DNA from: Fibrobacteria bacterium AD312
Lineage (GTDB): Bacteria; Fibrobacterota; Fibrobacteria; Fibrobacterales; Fibrobacteraceae
Assembly: GCA_001462345.1 (NCBI GenBank)
Contig: LIUM01000046.1
Location: forward strand, 62,001 to 126,000
DNA: 64,000 bases
Reading direction: 5' to 3'
The translations under genes and the position numbers were made by a program. Under the pieces are notes generated by a model. It ran no database searches. It was not told the DNA's origin and saw only the letters and a program-made list of their open reading frames with translations. This document shows positions 41,044 to 50,485 of the stretch, one piece after another (the stretch's first letter is position 1; each line of letters begins with the position of its first letter).

Positions 41044-43068
41044 CTATTCTTTTACAATAGAAATGCGTTTACAAAAAGTTCCTGTTTTTGACTTCACATA
41101 ATAAATGCCTGAATGTCGAACGATATCTTTTGTTTGTGCTTTTAAATTTTTTGAATTTGTAGAGACAAAAGAGCCTACTCTTTTTCCGCTAAGATTAAAT
41201 ACTTCAAACTCATTTGCTTTTGATATGGATAATTCAAGTGATGGATTTATTTTAACCGAAGAAGGATCTTGAAAATCTATCCAATCTAAATTAAAATAAT
41301 TACCAGTCACTGCTATCTTTAAAATATGGCGACCAGCAGGCAGCGTTTTTGTTTCCCCTTTTATATTTCCATAAGTAGCCCAATCAGCTCCTTGAGGGAC
41401 TTTTATAGTATCTGTAATAGCGACAGAATCCATGTACATTATAAACGAAGCGTTTTCTGCACCAGAAGAAACACGTGCATTAAACGCATATATTCCCTCT
41501 TTTTTTACATCAAGCGTGTATTCCATCCACTCTCCTGCCATCGTATAACCCACAACAAAACCATCGGTTTCATTCCCTTCAATATCAACGCCTTCCTCAC
41601 GATAAGCCTTGCCTTTGTTTTCTGATTCTTCATCATAGTAAGCTTTATTCTGACCACCAATATCATAATTTTCGGCCTCTATTTTTCCTGGAATGGTAGG
41701 AACATTCAAAGAATCATAAGGGCCTTGTGGAATTACAATTTGAGGACCTGTACCCACGAGAGTTACAATACTTTCTTTATCTAAAGTCACAGAAAAACTT
41801 CCGTTAGTTGCAGAAATTTCTCCATCATTACTTACATTTTTTGTTGCAGAAGTAGTGTACTTAGTCCAAGAAGTAATGGATGTGGCTCCTGGAACGGATA
41901 TATTCAAGGTCTTGGTAGCGCTAGCATCTCGGTTAATTAAGACAACAACAACACTATCTTCTTTTTTATATGCAGAAGCAAAGACGTGATTCATTGGCTT
42001 AGCGGTTGCACCAACTCTTATTGCCCCTGGACGAACGAAACGAGCGTATTGAGAAAGGACATAACCTCTCTTAGAAACCTTTCCTATTTCATTGGTAGGA
42101 ATAGTAAGCTTATTTCCAAAGTCCTTTTCCATAATCAAACCATAACAGCGACGAATATACCACCAAGTGTATTGGTTAAAGTTTCCAACAACCAAACCTC
42201 TATGAATTTCATAAGCAACGTCTAAAGCTCTCACGGTATCATATTTAGCTTGCTGATCTTGGTCTCCTGTCTTAATATAAGCACGCCACATATTGCCACT
42301 ACCTTGGCTTTCTGTATAATGTTCCGTCATCCAACGCTCTTGATTTTTTGCCTTTTGATCAGCTAAAGTATACTGAAAAAAATTATCCCCTGAAGCAGCT
42401 GTACTAGCATAAAAGTGTGCTCCAATAATATCTACGTTGCTGAGTGCCGAAGCATCATTCAATACTTGATCATATAACGTTTTGACGTAGGCAAAAGACT
42501 CTGCCGTAATGACTTTGGTTCCATTTTTTCTAAGTTGGCCACCATAGTTTTTCAAAAACTTGTATACATCATCAGCACTCCAACATGTCCATTCATGACA
42601 CCAATCGGGTTCATTTTGAATAGAAATGGCATAAAGAGGAGCTCCTTGATCTTTCATGTGTGCGGCAAAACTATTTAAATGATCCACATAAGCCTGCCAA
42701 TTACTTTCTGGAATTTTCCGATTCCCATCTCGCAAATTAGAAGGAGGATTCCATGGGGAGGCATAGACAATAGCACCATAAGATTGAGCTAGTTTGGCTG
42801 CCGCAAGCTCTTTACTCCAATCAGCTTTATTTTCATTGACTGGAATACGTAAAGCAGTTAAGCCTAATTGACCTTCACCTGCACCAAAAGCGAGTTTTGC
42901 ATCTTCTGCAGAAAGGCCAGCCCCACCTTGCCAAGTATTATGAACCATTCCACCAAAGCCACGAATAGTTTGGTGCTCTTCGTCTAAGTTCACCGTAACA
43001 TTTTGAGCCGACAAAGAGACGATACTTAATAATATCGCTTGAATTATTAAACTCTTTTTGATTGTCAT
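41044..43068 (-). CDS. GH30_8-like glucuronoxylanase with CBM6
   Basis: 674 aa from ATG 43068 (AAGGTG upstream; an in-frame ATG at 43110 lies inside a terminator). Signal peptide, then a GH30 barrel (about 20-400): GFGGMVHNTW, LTALRIPVNEN, ISIQNEPDW with the acid/base Glu, and WMTEHYTES with the nucleophile Glu. The WWYIRRCYG motif corresponds to the subfamily-8 Arg loop that reads glucuronic acid side chains. A CBM6 (about 450-590; IPGKIEAENYDIGG, WMEYTLDV, FNLDWIDF) and a C-terminal sorting domain follow. It cuts glucuronoxylan. A terminator separates it from the upstream GH43 gene. Confidence 0.93.
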   Translation of the reverse strand: MTIKKSLIIQAILLSIVSLSAQNVTVNLDEEHQTIRGFGGMVHNTWQGGAGLSAEDAKLAFGAGEGQLGLTALRIPVNENKADWSKELAAAKLAQSYGAIVYASPWNPPSNLRDGNRKIPESNWQAYVDHLNSFAAHMKDQGAPLYAISIQNEPDWCHEWTCWSADDVYKFLKNYGGQLRKNGTKVITAESFAYVKTLYDQVLNDASALSNVDIIGAHFYASTAASGDNFFQYTLADQKAKNQERWMTEHYTESQGSGNMWRAYIKTGDQDQQAKYDTVRALDVAYEIHRGLVVGNFNQYTWWYIRRCYGLIMEKDFGNKLTIPTNEIGKVSKRGYVLSQYARFVRPGAIRVGATAKPMNHVFASAYKKEDSVVVVLINRDASATKTLNISVPGATSITSWTKYTTSATKNVSNDGEISATNGSFSVTLDKESIVTLVGTGPQIVIPQGPYDSLNVPTIPGKIEAENYDIGGQNKAYYDEESENKGKAYREEGVDIEGNETDGFVVGYTMAGEWMEYTLDVKKEGIYAFNARVSSGAENASFIMYMDSVAITDTIKVPQGADWATYGNIKGETKTLPAGRHILKIAVTGNYFNLDWIDFQDPSSVKINPSLELSISKANEFEVFNLSGKRVGSFVSTNSKNLKAQTKDIVRHSGIYYVKSKTGTFCKRISIVKE

Positions 43069-43091
43069 AAACACACCTTTTTTTGAATTCT

Positions 43092-43127
43092 TAAAAAAAG
43101 AGTCTAGCAATAAATGCTTAGACTCTT
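43092..43127 (-). terminator. Terminator between GH43 and GH30 genes
   Basis: On the minus strand AAGAGTCTAAGCA pairs with TGCTAGACTCTT (one bulge), followed by seven T. It is probably a partial or full stop between the two xylan genes. Confidence 0.8.
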
Positions 43128-43145
43128 ATTAATAAAAAAACCGAA

Positions 43146-45305
43146 TTAAAATCCTTTTTTAGAAACAAAGACTCTATATACTTTTGAAGTATTTTGAGCT
43201 TTAACTAAATAAACTCCAGGTTTTTCCACTACCATTTGTGTCTTATGCGTTAAGTTAGAGAGGCTTGATGATTTAAATTGAGCCACTTGTTTCCCTTGAA
43301 CAGTAAATACATTAAAAGTACTTTCTGCTTCAAGAGCCCCTAAATTCAGTTGTTTTGTAATTCCTGTAGGTGGTTCTTCTCCCATATAAATCCAATCGAG
43401 ATTTACATAGCTACCAGTAATTAAGATTTTCAAAATATGATCCCCTGTAGTGACTGATTTTAGATTCCCAGTGACAGTGGTATATGTATCCCAGTCTGCA
43501 CCTTGAGGTATTTTGATTGTATCAGAAATAGCGACATCGTCTAAGAATAACATAAAGGAGGAAGATTCTGAACCCGAAGAAACTCTTGCTGTAAATGTTT
43601 GGTCACCAGCACTCTTCACGTTTACTGAATACTCTAACCATTCACCAGCAACCGTATAACCGACAGCCTTTCCTTCTGGAATAGCAACTATATCTACGCC
43701 CTCTTCTGCACGGAATGAAGCGTCCCCTTGGTTTTCGGATTCTTCATCGCTATAAGCTTTTCTGGCGCCGCCTTCATCATAGTATTCTGCTTCAATTTTT
43801 CCAGGAATACTTGCTACAACCCCATTATACGCTGATTGTGGTACGCTAGGAGCTCCAGAAAATTCCCATTCTAAAATACCCATAGTAGAGTCTTTAGAAC
43901 CTTTGAACACAAGGAATAATTGGTTTACAACGCCTGTTAAACCATCTACAGCACATTCTGTTGTTTCATATGCATTCCAGCCACTTGTTTGTGGAAGATC
44001 ACAAGAACCAGCCAATGTACCACTTACGCTACCTGAACGTATTTCAATTTTATTACCACTAGCAACACTTGCTGCAGTGACAATAAAGTTTGTAGCTCCA
44101 GAGCCAAAATCAACACCAGAAACGCGAATCCAGGATTCCTTTGTTGAATAAGGAGTAAGTACATGCTTTACAGGTTGTCCACGAGTCCAATCGGTACGGC
44201 TACGAATATTGCGTTGCAAGCTACTTGTAATTGCTGGATAAGTTTGGTAAGGATCAAAATTGGCAATCTGTTTTGGACCTTCATTAGTATAAACCAATTT
44301 ATTTAAATTGTCGCCATTGTAGGTTAATTCATCAATACTTACACTACGATGGTATGCAGGTTCTGGATTTGCAACTCCTAAAGAAGCTGGATGTTCAGCA
44401 GCTTTAACTAACCGACGGTCATGATACACAGCATACCATTTCCCTTTGAATTCGGCTATACCATGGTGATTATTATTATGCGCATTGATGTTTTGACCGT
44501 TAATATTAGGATTATCCATAAAGATACCCTTATAGGTATAAGGCCCCTTTACATTAGTCGAAGTACCATATGCAATTCTTAAGTCGGAGGTACTATAGGA
44601 TAAATAATAAAGGCTTCCTTTTTTATGAATATAAGAAGCTTCCATTGCCTTTGGGCCACCAATTTTTAATTGAACCTTTGAATTAATATCAAAGCCCTTC
44701 ATATCTGAATTAAACTTATAGATATTGAAAATATTGTTGTTGTTTTCAGCAGCAGGACGAGAATCACTACTACCCCCACCAAAAGTAAAATAACCGCTTC
44801 CATCCGTATCAAAATAAATAGCAGGGTCAAAACACCAACCAATGCCATCACAATCCGCTAAACCGCCACCCCAGTTATTGATCAACTTCTTATTACCTGG
44901 AATAGGATTTTCCCATGGGCCACTAAAGTTTTTTGCCCCAACTAAACCAACTCCACCGCCACCACCATCTGGATAGACAATGTAAAAGGTACCGTCCGGG
45001 GCAATATCAATACCAGAAGCCCAAATATCATTGATATTATCATATTCACGTTTTGCTTCAAAGATAATACCATGATCCGTCCAGTTTTTCATGTCTTTAC
45101 TGCTAAATCCGTAAAGAGACTTAATCGTATATCCATCTGAGCCAGCTGGATCATCAGAGTCTGTAAGGATATAGAATGTTTCATCATCTGCCGTAGCAGC
45201 TGGATCAGCTAAATAATGATAATTGCTAATTGGATTATCTGCATAAATATGAACACCCACACTAGCAATGATTCCAAATAAGGCAATTCTTATTGGTAAA
45301 TTCAT
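43146..45305 (-). CDS. GH43 arabinofuranosidase/xylosidase with two CBM6 domains
   Basis: 719 aa. Signal peptide to about 22; a GH43 five-bladed propeller (about 23-340) with DPAATADDETFYILTDSDD (base Asp), CFDPAIYFDTDGSGYFTFGG (Asp) and AMEASYIHKKGSLYYLSYS (acid Glu), plus NNHHGIAEFKGKWYAVYHDR. A first CBM6-like domain (about 350-480) and a second (about 490-640; IPGKIEAEYYDEGG, WLEYSVNV, VNLDWIYM) follow. The second is nearly the same as the CBM6 of the adjacent GH30 enzyme. Then a C-terminal sorting domain. Predicted to remove side chains or xylose units from arabinoxylan. AAGGAGT precedes the ATG. The 19-bp operator lies about 100 bp upstream. Confidence 0.92.
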   Translation of the reverse strand: MNLPIRIALFGIIASVGVHIYADNPISNYHYLADPAATADDETFYILTDSDDPAGSDGYTIKSLYGFSSKDMKNWTDHGIIFEAKREYDNINDIWASGIDIAPDGTFYIVYPDGGGGGVGLVGAKNFSGPWENPIPGNKKLINNWGGGLADCDGIGWCFDPAIYFDTDGSGYFTFGGGSSDSRPAAENNNNIFNIYKFNSDMKGFDINSKVQLKIGGPKAMEASYIHKKGSLYYLSYSTSDLRIAYGTSTNVKGPYTYKGIFMDNPNINGQNINAHNNNHHGIAEFKGKWYAVYHDRRLVKAAEHPASLGVANPEPAYHRSVSIDELTYNGDNLNKLVYTNEGPKQIANFDPYQTYPAITSSLQRNIRSRTDWTRGQPVKHVLTPYSTKESWIRVSGVDFGSGATNFIVTAASVASGNKIEIRSGSVSGTLAGSCDLPQTSGWNAYETTECAVDGLTGVVNQLFLVFKGSKDSTMGILEWEFSGAPSVPQSAYNGVVASIPGKIEAEYYDEGGARKAYSDEESENQGDASFRAEEGVDIVAIPEGKAVGYTVAGEWLEYSVNVKSAGDQTFTARVSSGSESSSFMLFLDDVAISDTIKIPQGADWDTYTTVTGNLKSVTTGDHILKILITGSYVNLDWIYMGEEPPTGITKQLNLGALEAESTFNVFTVQGKQVAQFKSSSLSNLTHKTQMVVEKPGVYLVKAQNTSKVYRVFVSKKGF

Positions 45306-45403
45306 TTTGACTCCTTTTTTTAATCCCTAATATCCAAAAGGTAACCGATAGTATAAAATCTATTTTCAAACTCCTCTTATCTTAATTGTTCAACGATAGT
45401 TCG

Positions 45404-45422
45404 TATGGATAGATTGTCCATA
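45404..45422. promoter_or_regulatory. 19-bp operator-like site upstream of the GH43 gene
   Basis: TATGGATAGATTGTCCATA has 6-bp inverted arms (TATGGA/TCCATA) with a 7-bp centre. The same sequence, differing only at the last base, lies upstream of the TIGR02147 regulator at 47575-47593. Predicted to be bound by that regulator. Confidence 0.65.
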
Positions 45423-45455
45423 AAAAAACACCCAGGAAAGAAAATCCTGAGTGTT
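45421..45455 (-). terminator. Terminator after the lipoprotein gene
   Basis: On the minus strand AACACTCAGGA pairs with TCCTGGGTGTT, followed by a T-run that runs into the operator site. Confidence 0.8.
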
Positions 45456-45487
45456 ATCAAACTCAAATAATGAATCTCTGGGTTTTA

Positions 45488-46654
45488 TTAATCAATCCCT
45501 TTTAAAACTCGCTTTGTACTGTATAATACAATATCATCTAGCCAAAATTCTTTCCCATTATTGCCAAAAAATGTGATGTTTGTAACTGTTTTTTTTACTG
45601 AATCCCAACCCGTATTTCCGCCAATACTATCTGCTTTTAAGAAATCAGATGGTTTAACTACATAACGAGTCCAAGAGGAACTAATTTCTATATGAATCCA
45701 AGCTTTATCAGTAAAGGCGCTATCAACGTCATCCCAGTGGTCAAAAGCTAAAGAAACACGACCATCACCGCGAGCCATAAAACTCACTGAATCCAAATTA
45801 CTAAGGTCTTGTACACCATCAAATGAATGGCCCATTAAAGCCCAGCCATTCGTAGAATCATTAGTATAAGTAAAATAAGCTACTAATTCGTCTCTATCTT
45901 CTTCTAATACGGCACTTAGATCTGCTGTAGCATAATGTGCTACTGAAGTATACCAACCTTTTGTGCTGTCTTCAAAATTCTCATAAAATAAAGAATCCAC
46001 AACAGTCACCGAATCCATTTTGCCGTTCACACCAATATTTATTTCCGTAGAGTCATCTGAAACGACTACTACAGACGAGGAGGCCATCTGAGTAAAGTCA
46101 CCTGATTTTGCTTCCAAAATGGCTACAATAGAGAAGGTATCTGCTGGTAAAGACTCAAAAGTAAAAGCACCTAAAGAATCCGTTTCAACATAATAATCAA
46201 GACCAACAATACTTACTCTTGCATGACTGTAGTTTGGAGGTAAAACAATCGACCCAAATACGGCTCCAGGCCTTTTCATCTTTACATTCTTTTTATTTTT
46301 TGCCTTAGAATCTAAAGCAAAACTTAAAACCCCTTTTAGTGAGTCATTCCTAGTTTCTATCACATATTTACCATCGGGCAAATTTTCAATAGTGATATTA
46401 CCATCTTCATCCGTTTTCCCATTCCAGATGCCTTCACGAAGATTTGTTTTAGCTGAAGTATTTGATTTTGCAACATAATCAGAAGGTCGAACAACAACAC
46501 TGGTAAGGGCCGCAGGATTTCCATCATTTAAACGAACTTCAAAAGCAATAGAATTTTCTGTTTCAAAAGTGGAACCAGAAACATCATCTCCCAGAGTGCA
46601 CGAGACATAAAGTCCACTGCACAAGATTAACACAAACCACACCCATTTTTTCAT
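45488..46654 (-). CDS. Lipoprotein with Cna-B-like repeats and galactose-binding-like domain
   Basis: 388 aa. The signal peptide ends in YVSC (lipidated Cys19). Two carboxypeptidase-regulatory/Cna-B-like segments follow (GKTDEDGNITIENLPDGKYVIET; VETDSLGAFTFESLPADTFSIVA). The C-terminal half (about 225-380; LFYENFEDSTKGWYTSV ... SVSFMARGDGRVSLAFDHWDD ... FWLDDIVLY) resembles a CBM11-like jelly roll. It starts 1 nt after the TIGR02147 stop, with its ribosome-binding site inside that gene, so regulator and lipoprotein form an operon. A surface sensor or binder of xylan fragments is possible (inference). Confidence 0.8.
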   Translation of the reverse strand: MKKWVWFVLILCSGLYVSCTLGDDVSGSTFETENSIAFEVRLNDGNPAALTSVVVRPSDYVAKSNTSAKTNLREGIWNGKTDEDGNITIENLPDGKYVIETRNDSLKGVLSFALDSKAKNKKNVKMKRPGAVFGSIVLPPNYSHARVSIVGLDYYVETDSLGAFTFESLPADTFSIVAILEAKSGDFTQMASSSVVVVSDDSTEINIGVNGKMDSVTVVDSLFYENFEDSTKGWYTSVAHYATADLSAVLEEDRDELVAYFTYTNDSTNGWALMGHSFDGVQDLSNLDSVSFMARGDGRVSLAFDHWDDVDSAFTDKAWIHIEISSSWTRYVVKPSDFLKADSIGGNTGWDSVKKTVTNITFFGNNGKEFWLDDIVLYSTKRVLKGID

Positions 46655-46655
46655 C

Positions 46656-47483
46656 TCAGCCTACCTTCCCATTAGTCTTTGCCACTGGATAAAAAGCCAT
46701 AGAAAGTTGCATTACTCGATCAGGACGTTTTGATTCATCAACACGCTTTTGAACCAATCGTCTAAATTCCCTTAACATTTCTCCAAGATCATCAAAACAA
46801 GCTTGATCTACAGATAACGTTAAAGTAGATATATTTCTCTCGTTTACTGGAACACTGTCTAAAGCTTCACTAGCTAAAAATAATACTTGTTTTTGAAAAT
46901 GGCGCACTGCAGCTGATTTTTCTTGTCCGCTCACTGTTAAATGAGCGTCTGTGAGAGCTAATCGACCAGAAGCGACGTTTTTTACAAGGCCAACCTCTTT
47001 TAAAATTTCAATCGCTTCAGCAGCCTGTTCCTCTGTAATCGGTGGACAAAGATCTTTTGCAATCTTTTTAATGTTAACAATACCGCCATTTAACTCCAAA
47101 TAAGCACGAACGGCAGGAATCCACCAATTTTCAAGCAGTTTTAACTCCGCTTGTTGTAAACTATGGCGCTCCACATCTCTAAGAGCCACTGCCTTAGCCA
47201 TTAATTCTGCTTTTTTATCTGCACTTTTAGCAACACCCGCAGCGACGAGCAAATCAAAGTACTCTGCTGAACGACCATCAAAATCAAGAAGTTCTTTTGC
47301 TGCAGGAATTACATGAGCTGGCAAATGTTGCTTTTTTTGAAGCACTCTATAAAGGTAGCTTGAGTCTAAACCCAATTTATCTCCCATCATTCTATAGGAA
47401 TAGAATGGCATCTCTTTTTTACGCTGTTCGTAATAAGACTTTAAGAGATCGCGATAATCCGCTACATCTGAAAAATTTGTCAT
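46656..47483 (-). CDS. TIGR02147/DUF4423 family regulator linked to xylan genes
   Basis: 275 aa from ATG 47483; a longer reading to 47606 overlaps the operator and lacks family similarity. It has the YRDLLKSYYEQRKK start, the helix-turn-helix-like MMGDKLGLDSSYLYRVLQKKQ, a central helical region, and the signature NISTLTLSVDQACFDDLGEM with terminal QLSMAFYPV. It is paralogous to the gene at 643. Its promoter region holds a 19-bp inverted repeat also found before the GH43 xylan gene, which suggests autoregulation and control of GH43/GH30. Co-transcribed with the following lipoprotein. Confidence 0.87.
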   Translation of the reverse strand: MTNFSDVADYRDLLKSYYEQRKKEMPFYSYRMMGDKLGLDSSYLYRVLQKKQHLPAHVIPAAKELLDFDGRSAEYFDLLVAAGVAKSADKKAELMAKAVALRDVERHSLQQAELKLLENWWIPAVRAYLELNGGIVNIKKIAKDLCPPITEEQAAEAIEILKEVGLVKNVASGRLALTDAHLTVSGQEKSAAVRHFQKQVLFLASEALDSVPVNERNISTLTLSVDQACFDDLGEMLREFRRLVQKRVDESKRPDRVMQLSMAFYPVAKTNGKVG

Positions 47484-47574
47484 GTTACATCCAATGCTAA
47501 AAAATATAGCCCAGTGTTGATGTAAAAAAAAATATACCTTTCCTGTTCGAAAGAGGCTCATTTTGACAAATCTG

Positions 47575-47593
47575 TATGGATAGATTGTCCATG
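47575..47593. promoter_or_regulatory. 19-bp operator-like site upstream of the TIGR02147 gene
   Basis: TATGGATAGATTGTCCATG, identical in 18 of 19 positions to the site at 45404-45422. It lies about 92 bp before the regulator's ATG, a natural position for autoregulation. Confidence 0.65.
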
Positions 47594-48096
47594 TGCCTTT
47601 TTTCATTAAAAAAGGACGTTACATTTACACGTCAATCCATACCAAAATAGTAACAAAAAAGTACGATTAAACGATTCCGTTAATTGTCCTTTTTTCACTC
47701 AAAAAAAAGAAAAAACGTTAAAAAGAAGAAATAGGGAAAAAAAGTATCAAAAAATATTCTTAGAATTAAGCCAACAATCGTTAGAAAAAAATAATAAAAA
47801 TACAACTCATTCTAATGACCAGTATATCATTTCTCCTTTGATTTATACGGATTTAATGTGATTTACATCATACGTCTATTAACAAGCAAAATAGAGAAAT
47901 CAACGCCTATACGAGCACAAGATGTTGATAGTGTCTAAAAAACATTGTTCTTAATAGAGTCCCTTTAACTTAATGAAAACTAATTGCTTCTAATACGACT
48001 ATGATAACTGTTTTGGGGTTCAAAAGACGAAAGTCAAAGCTCATCTTAAATGAGGATTAGGTTGTGGACAAATTGTCAATAAACATTTTTTTACAG
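47594..48096. other. AT-rich intergenic region upstream of the regulator
   Basis: About 500 bp without a gene on either strand. It includes A-tracts, a short palindrome GACAAATTGTC at 48067-48077 and a CTCAT/ATGAG hairpin near 48036. Apart from possible additional regulator sites, nothing coding is seen. Confidence 0.55.
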
Positions 48097-48126
48097 CAAA
48101 AAAAAGCCATACCCGAAGGTATGGCT
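48097..48126 (-). terminator. Terminator after the GH5 gene
   Basis: AGCCATACC-TTCG-GGTATGGCT on the minus strand (UUCG tetraloop), followed by a run of seven or more T. Confidence 0.95.
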
Positions 48127-48148
48127 AATAGGATAGAAAAGTAAAATA

Positions 48149-50245
48149 CTACTTGATTATAACCTTAGCTGTGGAGAAAGAAGATTGTTGTCGTACTTGT
48201 ACAAAAGCGACTCCACGGAATCCCGTTTTTAAAGAAACCGTATTCAAACCTTTCTCAACACTAATGCTTTTTTCTGCAATCACTTGCCCTAGTGAATTCA
48301 TTAGAATAAGTGTTCCATTTGAACTTCTTTCACCTTCAAAATACACGTTCAATTGATTTGCATTTTGTGTAAAACGTAGCTTAGTGGAAAGCGTCTTTAT
48401 TGGCGAAGCACAAATTTTGATAGGTCCACTTATTACCGTTGCCACAAGTTCTGTGTTAGATACATTTCCTTCTGTTGTAGGAAGTTTTTTATTAAATGTT
48501 TCTAAAGTATCCTTTGTACCATCAGCCTTCCATAAAACCACATTATCAATTCGAATTTCACCTTCAAAACCTAACGAATAAAGATTTATCACTAAAGCAT
48601 TTATACTCGTAGGATTTTTAATATATAGTTTCTGTTGGTTTTTTGCTGCTTGCGCTGTATCATTTATATTTTTAGAAAGAGTATACTTAAATTCAGCCCA
48701 TTGACCCATCGTGAGTTCTTGAGAATGTACATCATCCCATGCCCAATCCGTACCACTCATAACAGCAAGATCAATAGAAGCAAAACCATAGTCACCATCG
48801 ACTTCATGAGTGGTTCCATCCACATATCCTAAGAAAGAAACCGCTGTATAATTACTCCAATCTTTGATTGAAGGAGTAATACGAATGGTCGTTGTAGAAG
48901 TATCAGGGCTTGCCTTTGTTTCAACAAGAACAGACTTATTTGATGTATCGGTACTAAGATTCACAAGAGCGTCTATGGAGTTTCCTTGAAGTGTATCTAA
49001 ACCATAGGCTTTAAGCATGGAATTTAACACTTCATAATCAAAAATTGATCCAGTGGTTCCTTTTTGACGACGAATCACTGTCATATTTCCTTCGCCTTCA
49101 TCTCCTGTATCCCAAAGTACAGGAATCATTCCATGATTCTTTGAGTTTTTAGCCACAGCTCCATAAAAAGCCGCTCTAGATTGCAAATGAAGTTTTAGAT
49201 TATCCCCTGAAAGAGATAGACGTTTCACAGCCCCAAACTCTCCTATAACAACAGGCATCTGTTTTGCTGCAAATTTTGTGCTTACAGATGAAAGTGTTTC
49301 ATCCACCCAAGAAGGGCTTGCAAAACCACTTGCAGGTGTATTATGTACTGCATCTGTAGAAGAGAGATAATTACCCCAATAATAATAGCACTTACCCCAA
49401 TCCGCATCTTCTGTCATTAATGAGAATTGGTAAGGATAAAAATGCACCTCACCCATCAAATAACCAGCTCCAGCAGGGTCTGTAGGCATATCATTTAATA
49501 GTAAATCCACTTTATCAATTTCTGTACGTGGAGATTGTATTATTAAAGTACGAGTGGCATTATTACCTCCCGTAGAACGTACAGCATCAATAAAGGCTTG
49601 AAGATAAGACTTTAGAATTTTCATGCGATCTTGATTAAATGCATATTGACCATTATCAGTATAGCCATTCTCCACCGTTCCACCTCGGTGATCATTCACA
49701 CCAGGTTCATTAGCTCCAGCAAAAATTAAATGTTGATCATATTCTTTAAAAGCCGTTGCTATTTGGGTCCAATAAGCTTCCTGTCGAGCTCGAATCTTTG
49801 AAGCATCTGTATTAACAATGGTACCATTTCGATCAGGATGAGAACCGTTAAAAACTTCATCTTCTAACCAACCATTATCCCAATGGCTATTCACAATAAC
49901 ATACATATTGTTTGCAATACAATAATCGACGAGTTTCTTCACTTCGGTGATCCATTCTGTTTTAATGGTATTTGTCGAAGTATCCGAATGCGTGTACCAT
50001 GCTGTAGGAATTCGTACGGTATTAAAACCAGCTTTTTTTAAGGAATCAATTAATACTTTTGTAGGAATTGTGTTTCCCCATAAAGTAGGGTCTTTAGGAA
50101 CCTCCATTGTGTTTCCGATGTTGTAACCTAAACCCATTTCAGAAACAAGTTCTGTCGCTTTTGGCAGAGCTGAAGATGTGCCTACCGCCATTAAAGCGAG
50201 AACTAAAGCACTTTTTATCATTTTTTGATGAATATTTTTAAGCAT
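48149..50245 (-). CDS. GH5 endoglucanase with CBM11-like domain, secreted
   Basis: 698 aa. Signal peptide to about 26. A GH5 barrel spans about 30-400: GYNIGNTMEVP, FNTVRIPTAWY, YVIVNSHWDNGW, FAGANEPGVND (acid/base Glu180), GEVHFYPYQF and VVIGEFGAV (nucleophile Glu336). A CBM11-like or related jelly roll (about 420-590) and a C-terminal sorting domain (LILMNSLGQVIAE, GVAFVQVRQ) follow. Predicted to cut cellulose or mixed-linkage glucan in the middle of the chain. AAGGG lies 7 nt before the ATG at 50245. Monocistronic with its own terminator. Confidence 0.94.
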   Translation of the reverse strand: MLKNIHQKMIKSALVLALMAVGTSSALPKATELVSEMGLGYNIGNTMEVPKDPTLWGNTIPTKVLIDSLKKAGFNTVRIPTAWYTHSDTSTNTIKTEWITEVKKLVDYCIANNMYVIVNSHWDNGWLEDEVFNGSHPDRNGTIVNTDASKIRARQEAYWTQIATAFKEYDQHLIFAGANEPGVNDHRGGTVENGYTDNGQYAFNQDRMKILKSYLQAFIDAVRSTGGNNATRTLIIQSPRTEIDKVDLLLNDMPTDPAGAGYLMGEVHFYPYQFSLMTEDADWGKCYYYWGNYLSSTDAVHNTPASGFASPSWVDETLSSVSTKFAAKQMPVVIGEFGAVKRLSLSGDNLKLHLQSRAAFYGAVAKNSKNHGMIPVLWDTGDEGEGNMTVIRRQKGTTGSIFDYEVLNSMLKAYGLDTLQGNSIDALVNLSTDTSNKSVLVETKASPDTSTTTIRITPSIKDWSNYTAVSFLGYVDGTTHEVDGDYGFASIDLAVMSGTDWAWDDVHSQELTMGQWAEFKYTLSKNINDTAQAAKNQQKLYIKNPTSINALVINLYSLGFEGEIRIDNVVLWKADGTKDTLETFNKKLPTTEGNVSNTELVATVISGPIKICASPIKTLSTKLRFTQNANQLNVYFEGERSSNGTLILMNSLGQVIAEKSISVEKGLNTVSLKTGFRGVAFVQVRQQSSFSTAKVIIK

Positions 50246-50485
50246 GACAATCCCTTATCAAGTTTGCAAGGTTTATTTTGAGACCCCTTTAAAACTAAAG
50301 AAAATCATTTTAAAAATGTCTTTTTTTTTGAAACCCCTCTTATTTGTGGTGAAAGCATCACAACAAAAGCGTAAAACCTTCAAAAACGAAGGAAATGGCA
50401 CTTTTTAGGTTTTTGATAGAAAATTGTAAGTAGTTGATATTTTTGTTCAAATAGCAAAAAAACAAAATTCCTTTTTTGGGAGAAT

